From Liquidambar formosana (taxonomy: Eukaryota; Streptophyta; Magnoliopsida; Saxifragales; Altingiaceae): 64,000 nucleotides of DNA. The first letter of the stretch is position 1. Every line of letters starts with the position of its first letter. Position numbers and translations under genes: made by a program. Shown here piece by piece: positions 56,644 through 64,000 of the stretch. The notes beneath the pieces were generated by a model. It did not search any database. It was not told the DNA's origin and saw nothing but the letters and a program-made list of their open reading frames with translations. The DNA is taken from assembly GCA_039720395.1 (NCBI GenBank), contig CM077832.1:124001-188000 (forward strand). The letters run 5' to 3'.

Positions 56644-58841
56644 ACTCAGAGAGGCCTTTTTTCTTATGCCATTCTTTTGTTTTTGGTTTTTTGGGGTCGT
56701 AAATAGATGGAAGAAATCGATCTAAACAAGGAGGTTTCTCTTTTTGTTTTTGCTTTACCTGTAACTGAATAGGGATTGCTGTGACAGATTTTATGCGGGA
56801 TTACTAGGCCTTGTAAATCCATCCATCCATCCATCTGTCCTTTTTTTCTTGGTAGTTATTTCAGCCCTGCGATACTTTATGTTCTTAAGGAGTATGCTAA
56901 TCGATTTCAACTTTCTTAAGACTTTTGGTTTCTAAATTGATATCAGTTGTGTCCTCTCTCCCACAAACACAAACACAAACACGCACAGTGATGCTTTTCG
57001 TCATCAGCAGGTTGTTTGTTGTTGCCTCGATGCTGATTCAGGATCCTGTCAGATATGCATGTTTTCTCAGTGATGGTAGAAAACTCTTTTCATAACATTC
57101 TTTGTAGTGATTGAAGATAACTCCGACAAAACACAATATGGTGGATTTGTAATGCTCAATGTAATAATGATATGAGACTATGTGTAGCATTTTGAAGAAA
57201 ATAAAAAAAACTCAATTGGGTTTTTTTGGTTGTCTAATTTGAAATTAAATAATTTAAGAGATTTTATATTGTATTGAAGATTGATATACTATTATTTTGA
57301 ATTAACAAATTAAAAAGAAGTGATAATTATTATCACCAATAAGAGTGAGAATTTAAAATAGTAGTATTTTATGATTTTATTAGTATTGATTCTATAATAT
57401 CAATTATAGTGATAATTATAATATTTTAAAATATTTTAATTCAAAGTAATAGGTTTATGCCTTTAATTTATGTGATAACTACAAATCTATTATATTGTAT
57501 TTTGTTGGAGTATTATGTTATCTTCAATCACTACAAAGAATGTTGTGAAAAGAGTTTTCTACCATTGTTGAGAAAACATGCATATCTAATAAATTGTTAT
57601 GATATGGAATGTTTATACACTAGAGCATAACACAAAGAATGAGAGTGCATATCCTGAAACCATGCATGTTTCGGAATCAATTTGTCATTATTTTTGTAAT
57701 GATAAATTGTTATGCAAGTGTCTTTCTTTAGTATAGTGTGTCAAACTTGTTAGGGTGGTCATAATATGGGCTGCCCTTATAAAACCATTGGTATGGAGCC
57801 CATCTATGTGTCGGACAGGGCCCAACTCTTGTGTCCGTATGGTTGCCCTAAACGGGCCACCCATCATTTTCCTTCGGTTTAAGGTACCTAGTAACTTTTG
57901 GCAAAGAACTCTGCGAGGGAAGTTGCGGTGTGCTTGCCAGCAAGAAGGGAAGAAAAAGGGGAATAGAGATCCTTCGCCCCTGCTTTATGCCCCCTTTTCA
58001 TTCCCCTCCCCTCGGCATGATTAGGTCATGTTAACATCATTAAAATAACATTGGCACCTTTCAAGTATTGAGTCTCGCTTATTATGTTTTATTCTTAGAA
58101 GATGACTCATTTAAATGGTCAAACCATTTGATGGAAACCTCCTTTTTTTTTCTTTTTCTTTTATTTGAAGTTTCATCACCTTTCAATTAACTTGATTAAA
58201 ATTAAAATAATCAAATACTTAAGATAATTCAATGAAATTGATGCTTTGAGGATACATAACATATTTGGTATGATTTATTATTTAGTGAGTCCCAATAATT
58301 TGTCGATGATGAATTCCAATTAAATGGACGGGACATATAAAGGAGGCATTATTAAGGAGGCATCTTTCATTTAAAAAAAAAAAAAAAAACAAAACAAAAA
58401 AAACAATGAAAAGCAAAGATCACTGCTGTGCTTAAGTGCGGATGGGTGTATAATGGACACGTACACCCGCAAACATGCATGTGTTACTGTAGTATATATA
58501 AGTGGCTCGATCAAGTTCTTTTTTTGCTTTTGTTAATAATAATAAGTATAATTAATGGGTTAAAAGCAAGAATGAATCTACAATTAGAGTACATCACCAT
58601 GAGAAGACAGCGCAAAACCTAGAGACGAAGATATCCCACCAAAATCGAAACGATTTTAATGAAGGAGTAAGTCATCCCTTCCAGGTTCCAAGTAATTATA
58701 AGCGGGACATCAGTGTGCAGATGTGGTTGAAAAAATTTGAGCGACAAAAAATGAAAAGAAAAGAAAGGGGAGGCCGGGCGTCGTCTTGATCGAATTAGGT
58801 ACGTAATGTACGTGAAGCAGAGAGGCATGAAAATGAGTAGG
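56644..58841. other. H2A 3' UTR and intergenic spacer with a large foldback
   Basis: H2A 3' UTR with a CATC run (56818-56834), then a foldback element (57051-57587), then AT-rich spacer with poly-A at about 58373-58390. The ORF at 57755-58024 has no known domain. Confidence 0.5.
57051..57587. repeat. Long inverted repeat (arms about 105 bp, nested inner pairing)
   Basis: The left arm (57051-57155) AGATATGCATGTTTTCTCA, GGTAGAAAACTCTTTTCA, AACATTCTTTGTAGTGATTG is repeated inverted at 57481-57587. Inner segments such as CTATTATTTTGAATT (about 57289) and AATTCAAAGTAATAG (about 57438) also pair, so nearly the whole 537 bases can fold into one hairpin. It is probably a foldback MITE; I see no clear target duplication. 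Confidence 0.8.
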
Positions 58842-59414
58842 CTAGGCGCTCCTCTGAAGCATCTCCTGATACCTTTTGAAGGACTGCTGTTTCTGCATCC
58901 TCATCTGGCGGTGGAACCTCCTTATGAACAAGTCCGCCACGTGATCAATCTCGTCTTCCAGCTTAAATTCCTCACCGCCTTCTTCCTTTGAATGCCTCAC
59001 CATTTCGATGACAGAACCAGACCCGCCCGGGTCTTCCAACTCCAGCTCTTGATCCGACTCCTCAAACAGCGAGTGGGTCAGGTCTGGGTACGTCTTGTCC
59101 TCCGCGGTGTGAGTCGGGTTGGGGTACTGAGACTCCCTCGTCATGGCATTACACACAAGTGACACAACAATAGCGTGGCGGCTTTCGTCATCATCTGATT
59201 GGTTCCTCCTCGCCTCCTCCTGCCCCAGCAAAGCGTGGAGCTTGTGAGAGATGGAGGTGAGCAAGACTTTTTTGTTTCTGAGCAAGGAGAAAATAAACAA
59301 GCGAGTCTTGATGGCTCTGGTCTTGTTCTTAAGGGCCAGGGACTTTGCCTTGGCCATGGTGGTCACCAGTGATATTACCTGCTTTAGGAAACCTAGTGAT
59401 GCCCCGTTCTTCAT
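58842..59414 (-). CDS. DUF761-domain plant protein (single exon)
   Basis: An intact 190-residue ORF starting at ATG 59414 (MKNGASLGFLKQVISLV). The N-terminal half is basic and helical (AKAKSLALKNKTRAIKTRL, SLLRNKKVLL). The middle is acidic (FEESDQELELEDPGGSG). The C-terminus DEIDHVADLFIRRFHRQMRM, then QKQQSFKRYQEMLQRSA, is the DUF761 signature (D.LADLFI.RF..Q...Q). DUF761 proteins are plant-specific and largely uncharacterised, some called cotton-fibre proteins. A TATA box lies upstream at 59683-59690. The intronless structure and length agree with the family. Confidence 0.9.
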   Translation of the reverse strand: MKNGASLGFLKQVISLVTTMAKAKSLALKNKTRAIKTRLFIFSLLRNKKVLLTSISHKLHALLGQEEARRNQSDDDESRHAIVVSLVCNAMTRESQYPNPTHTAEDKTYPDLTHSLFEESDQELELEDPGGSGSVIEMVRHSKEEGGEEFKLEDEIDHVADLFIRRFHRQMRMQKQQSFKRYQEMLQRSA

Positions 59415-59682
59415 CTTTTGACGTACGTTTACGTTCTAATTTACCTAATTAATTACCTAGATTTCGACCTCCAAATTAAACCAAGCCAAACCAAAGATAT
59501 ATGGAGAACGTACCTACGACAGAAGGTAGCTACAAGAATTTGATATCGTTTGAATTGAAGATGGGATATACACTAGCTATAGGAGGGAGGGTGGGATATG
59601 GCCTGAGAGAGAGATCTAGAATAATTAGTGCTGTAAAAAGCAGTGATTTGGCATGAAGGAGTACAAGATGGTAGAGGGGCTT

Positions 59683-59690
59683 ATATAGTG
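59683..59690 (-). promoter_or_regulatory. TATA box of the DUF761 gene
   Basis: On the minus strand CACTATATAAGCCCC stands about 270 bases before the ATG, implying a 5' UTR of roughly 240 bases. A GA microsatellite (59723-59742) lies just upstream. Confidence 0.65.
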
Positions 59691-59699
59691 TAAATGAGG

Positions 59700-60306
59700 G
59701 GATGCCTTTATTTCAATTTGCTGGAGAGAGAGAGAGAGAGAGGAAGAGTGGGGGTAAAGGAAAGAAAAGAAGAAGGTCTGAAAGTGAAAGTAAAAGGCCA
59801 TAAAGAGATGGACACGTGGCTCCATACCTCAGGTTTGGGTTTGGGTTTGGTTTTGGTTTTGGTTTTGGTTCGGTGATTTAGGGAGCTACGATTTTTGGGA
59901 CTCGTGCGATATTTTGTGTCATATGTTGGGTGTGTTTTGTATGTGTATATAATGTATTAGGTGGGGAGGTGGGAGGACTTGCCTTTTCCTTTTTCCTTTT
60001 TCTTTTTCTTTCTCCTTTTATATATAATATATATGTATATATTATATATTGGCTTCCATTCAATATTGATTCCCCTTGCCCATAATAAAAACCGGAAAGA
60101 GAGTTTGGGGGCGCGGGAGAAGACCTTTCCTTACTACGGAGGGCAATCTACCACTTAAAAGCTAGATTTCTTATTTTCATTTTTGGTTGCTTTTCATTTA
60201 AAAATTATAACATCAGGAACCCATAATAATTGAAAGCATGACAATAACCATAACCATAAGCATTAGTTATTCTTCAGAATATCATGCTAGGCCGGTTGTG
60301 ACTATA

Positions 60307-60347
<41 letters not shown>

Positions 60348-61673
60348 GAAGAATTTTGCTTGGTTGAGTCAGGCTGCTCAAATTAGGGAGGGCAGTTGGT
60401 CAAAAAGTATGAGCACCGCCCCTTCTTCTCAGGTCCTATTGATGGAAGCCTACCTTATTCCATTGTCCAACAACTTCCTAATGCTAGTTTTGCTTCACAG
60501 CTGCATGCAGTCTGTGACAAGTTTGTCATAAGTTTCAAATTGTATTTTAAGGTCATTCAAAAGAGAAGAAACGATATGTTTAGACAAGTTTTCAGTGGAA
60601 ATTAATTCTGTAAATTACATTTTATGTGTCATTAATTAATTTATCTGTAAAACCGTCATGATTGATAAGGCCGGGTTTCAAACTTTCAATGCAGTCCTCA
60701 TAGGCCCCATAATAATTCAAGGCATCCCAATGACTTTGAGTCATAATTAATTGAAGCAATAAAGCTAGGCACGTTGGCAACATATTAAGGGTTTCTTATG
60801 GATACCAATCATTAATTATATATACAGAATCATACATACTTAAAGAATAGTTTAAGCACAAATTCTTTGCTTAATTTATTTATTCGTGGAAAAAAAAAAT
60901 GTAAATAGGGTAGGGCTTAATTAACTTTCTAGTTGTCACCCTTCCAAAAGCAGGAAAAGTTAAAAAGGGCAAAAAACAAGAAAAAGAAAAGACATGTTAA
61001 GACGCAACAGGAGTTGGTACATATAATACCATTGGAGATTATTTTGGGTACATGAGGCTGTGCACAGTGCATTTAGGGCTGTAAAGCTCCATATAGATCA
61101 ACTAAAGTTGATTAAGGCTATGATGCCTAGCTAAGTTCTTCCAATATTCCACCCCTATCTCTTCCTAAGTTGCAACGTAGAAATTTCCCACATATCGAGA
61201 TTGAGAACAAGCACGTGCAGTAGGTGGCCTGGCCTAACGACATGCATATCATATATGGTAATCTAGCTAGTAAGGGTGAAAGTAATCTTGTGAGGTTAGA
61301 TCATAGGTGAGTGAGGTGACATATATATATATATATATATATGAATTCACAAAAGCCTTGTGAACTTACCAGTCGTCTATTTGAAATTAAGCCTTAACAG
61401 GCCTGGTGTGACAAATCAAAAATAAGAACAAGACTATCAAATTATGTACGTGTGATCCAGCAAAAGATTAACCGGAAATTACACATCACAACTCCATTTC
61501 TAATATTTTCATATATAGCGATCGATCAACTGCAGCCAAATAGACCTTCCCTTTCTCTTTTGTACTCTACGTACGATTATGGTTTGTTAGGTAGATTCAA
61601 GTGGAAGAACAATCGGACAAATATCTGCTCAACTTTTGCAAAAGCTGAACCAATGTGGAGTCCAAATGAGTAC
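59700..61673. other. Intergenic spacer
   Basis: GA run (59723-59742), GGTTTT repeats (about 59832-59868), TA microsatellites (60309-60343, 61321-61342). A protein-like frame at about 60390-60540 (KKYEHRPFFSGPIDGSLPY, SIVQQLPNASFASQLHAV) has no recognised domain and could be a gene fragment. Confidence 0.45.
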
Positions 61674-63206
61674 GTACATGCACTTGCTATGTCTACGATA
61701 TTTTTTTATGTTCGTGGGGCACCCATCTTTTATATTAATGCGCATGCAGTGCTTCCAATGTCATTTCTTAAACATCTTTTACATGGATCTTGTATTCTTG
61801 TTATATTATATATTCATCATTTTAATTTTAAAAGAAATTATTTCTAATATATAAGGAGCTACCTAAGGTTTTGAGTTTGTGCCAAAGCCCTTTGATTCGG
61901 CCTAGTTAGGCTCAGATCTAGCCCAAAGTTAGCTAGTGGACTCATACCCGACACCCTAGACCAGCCCAACCCAACCCAGCCTGACCAAAACAAATCTTTT
62001 AATTGGAGCAATCCGCCCTAAATCGATCACTCCATCCAAATCAAAGATGGACGATTTGTTTTGCTTTCCCCTCAAGGCCACCTCCTATGAATTTTGTTCA
62101 ATAATCAATAATTCTCAACACATATAGGATAGGAGAATTGTATGTGCCAGAGAATTAGTCAAGGGCAAAGCATTTATAACCTCCTAATATATATATATAT
62201 ATATATAAAAGTAACAATAAGGTAAAAGCCATTGTGAAAAAGGGGGTCTTTTGAATTAACAAAGAAAAAGGGGGTCTTTTGTCTTCTTCTTTCTTTTTTA
62301 TTTTTTCCTATGATTTAATCTATAATTTTCTATATACATATTTGGGTCGGTCGGGGAAAAGAAGAGAAAGCTAAGTATGAGAAACATGTGCTGCAAAAGA
62401 AGCGAAAAACCAAAATTAAAGGAGGGAAAGCCCATCCAATGATGAGAAAGGTGTGTGGTTGTGGAAGGTAAGAGTTTTTGTTTTTTTATTTATGGATAAA
62501 AAGAAAGATACAATTATTTTCACATTCTTTTTTACTTCATTTACGTCCCTTTCATGAGTAAAAGAATTGCAAAAATAAACTATGAAAGGCATTGACAAAG
62601 CCAAAATGAGTTTGAAAATATAATGTCCTTAGATTTATAGCATGAGAAAATACAAGGTAAAAGACTCTTGATGGCAAGGCGTTTCTGTCTTTTATTTATG
62701 GATAAAAGAAAAACTCTTGATGGCAAAGGTACTTATGTACATGCACTAGCTATGTTTATGATATTTTTATGTACGTGGGGCACCCAATCTTTTATATTAA
62801 TGCGCATGCAGTGCTTCCATTGTCATTTCTTAAACATCTTTTACATGGATCTTGTATTCTTGTTATAATATATATTCATCATTTTAATTTTAAAAGAAAT
62901 TATTTCTAATATATAAGCAGCTACCTAAGGTTTTGAGTTTGTGCCAAAGCCCTTTGATTCGGCCTAGTTAGGCTCGGAGCTAGCCCAAAGTTAACTGTGG
63001 ACTCATACCCAGCACCCTAGACCAGCCCAACCCAACCTGACCAAGAAATATCTTTTAATTGGAGCAATCGGCCCTAAATCTATCACTCCGTCCAAATCAA
63101 TGATGCACGATTTGTTTTGCTTTCCCCTCAAGGCTATTCTCATGAATTTTGTTCAATAATTATAAGACAGGAGAATTATATGTGTCAGAGTATTACTTAG
63201 AACCTC

Positions 63207-63245
<39 letters not shown>

Positions 63246-63506
63246 ATAATAATAATAAAGTAAAAGCTACTGTGAAAAAGGAGGTCTTTTGAATTAACAA
63301 AGAAAAAGGGGGTCTTTTGTCTTCTTCTTTCTTTCTTTTTTTTTCCTATGATTCAATCTATAATTTTCTATATACGTATTTGGGTCGGTAGGGGAAGAGA
63401 AGAGAAAGCTAAGTATGAGAAACATGTGCCGCAAAAGAAGCGAAAAACTAAAATTAAAGGAGGGAAGGCCCACCCAATGATGAGAGAGGTGTGTGGTTGC
63501 GGAAGG
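61674..63506. repeat. Tandem segmental duplication, copies 61674-62468 and 62737-63506
   Basis: The two copies share GTACATGCACT, ATATTAATGCGCATGCAGTG, TTTTACATGGATCTTGTATT, TTTGATTCGGCCTAGTTAGG, GGGGGTCTTTTGTCTTC and AGCTAAGTATGAGAAACATG in the same order, offset by 1.04-1.06 kb. Differences are scattered substitutions and TA-run lengths. A 268-base unique spacer separates them. Both copies end in the same protein-like frame (see 63381-63542). Confidence 0.9.
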
Positions 63507-63542
63507 CATGGCGATTTTCCAGGGTTCAAACCGTGTGGGTGA
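63381..63542 (+). CDS. Candidate coding exon, unidentified, duplicated at 62343-62468
   Basis: The frame reads VGRGREEKAKYEKHVPQKKR, KTKIKGGKAHPMMREVCGCG and RHGDFPGFKPCG before a stop. The copy in the first repeat unit keeps the same frame up to VCGCGR, where AG/GTAAGAG looks like a splice donor. Most base changes between copies are synonymous or conservative, suggesting coding constraint. I do not recognise the family, and no acceptor upstream is convincing. Confidence 0.35.
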   Translation, partial: WVGRGREEKAKYEKHVPQKKRKTKIKGGKAHPMMREVCGCGRHGDFPGFKPCG

Positions 63543-64000
63543 AGAAGGCAGCTAATAAGTGGAGTAGTCGTCAATCAGTCAGTTTGAAGTGACGGTGAAG
63601 GAAGAAGAGGGCAAGGGTAGAAAACCCGTCTATCCTTCCAAATGTGCTTTCGTGGCATTTTCCCCATGCTTATGGTTGGAAAATCATCTCAACATAATAC
63701 ATATGTGCAAATCAATCTGTTAAGACTCATCTAATGAGATTTACTTACAGTCGGGTTTTATTTGTTAAGATGCTGGCGGGCATGATAAGATTCTACTCAC
63801 TGCCCACATGAATGAAGGGTATATAGATATGATAGCTTTAAGAAAATTCAGTGGAGATGGGAGGAATCAGAGGAGGCAAGTCTGTCGCTGCTGTGATCCA
63901 TATGTCCTTCCCCTAGTTGATGATTCTCCAAATGTATCACATTTGACTTGTCTCCCTTGAATTAGTCTCGCATTTTCTTGAATCCAGCAATGCCCAAAAT
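63543..64000. other. Right-edge sequence, nothing identified
   Basis: Short reading frames only, with no known domain or repeat. A gene continuing beyond the window cannot be excluded. Confidence 0.4.

Noticed and set aside
1..64000. CRISPR arrays, prokaryotic operons, riboswitches
   Set aside because: None seen; the tandem arrays present have degenerate units and no spacer structure, and the genome is plant nuclear.
1..64000. tRNA and rRNA genes
   Set aside because: No complete tRNA or rRNA was recognised by eye; a tRNAscan run would settle it.

Overview
The window is nuclear DNA from a flowering plant, most probably a eudicot. The signs are AT-rich spacers, GT-AG introns of 0.1-5.5 kb, plant-specific gene families (DUF761, a zf-HIT DEAD-box helicase, a plant-type histone H2A with an SPKK tail) and many typical plant transposons. 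I cannot name the species.

Genes from left to right: (1) an OTU-domain deubiquitinase gene on the minus strand, whose 3' end runs off the left edge (about 1148-9950); (2) a plant Integrator subunit 7 / EMB1895-like ARM-repeat gene on the minus strand (11860-18768); (3) an intact RH41-like DEAD-box helicase on the minus strand (23340-25293); (4) a 14-kb gene-poor block (about 25.3-39.2 kb) filled with nested transposons, including a Mutator-like element carrying a copy of an OEP7-like gene; (5) a TUDOR-SN (TSN) gene on the plus strand (coding 40262-54159, 16 coding exons); (6) a two-exon histone H2A.W-like gene (56087-56643, plus); (7) a single-exon DUF761 gene (58842-59414, minus); (8) a tail of AT-rich DNA with a tandemly duplicated segment of about 1.05 kb (61.7-63.5 kb).

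The most striking object is a complete non-autonomous LTR retrotransposon (48282-51809) inside the intron that splits the Tudor domain of TSN. Its two 371-bp LTRs look identical on reading, it has a 5-bp target duplication (CTAGG) and an initiator-Met-tRNA primer-binding site. Instead of gag-pol it carries one intact 523-codon ORF whose first 255 residues resemble the cohesin regulator PDS5. A second gene-capture element, the MULE with the OEP7-like copy, inserted into the A-rich tail of a tRNA-derived SINE, so the order of insertion can be read directly.

Two conserved housekeeping genes each carry a single-base reading-frame break: TSN has one extra G at about 46594, and the INTS7-like gene lacks one base near 12190. 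Since both loci are otherwise well preserved, consensus indel errors are as likely as real mutations. The genes look like independent neighbours and show no operon-like logic.
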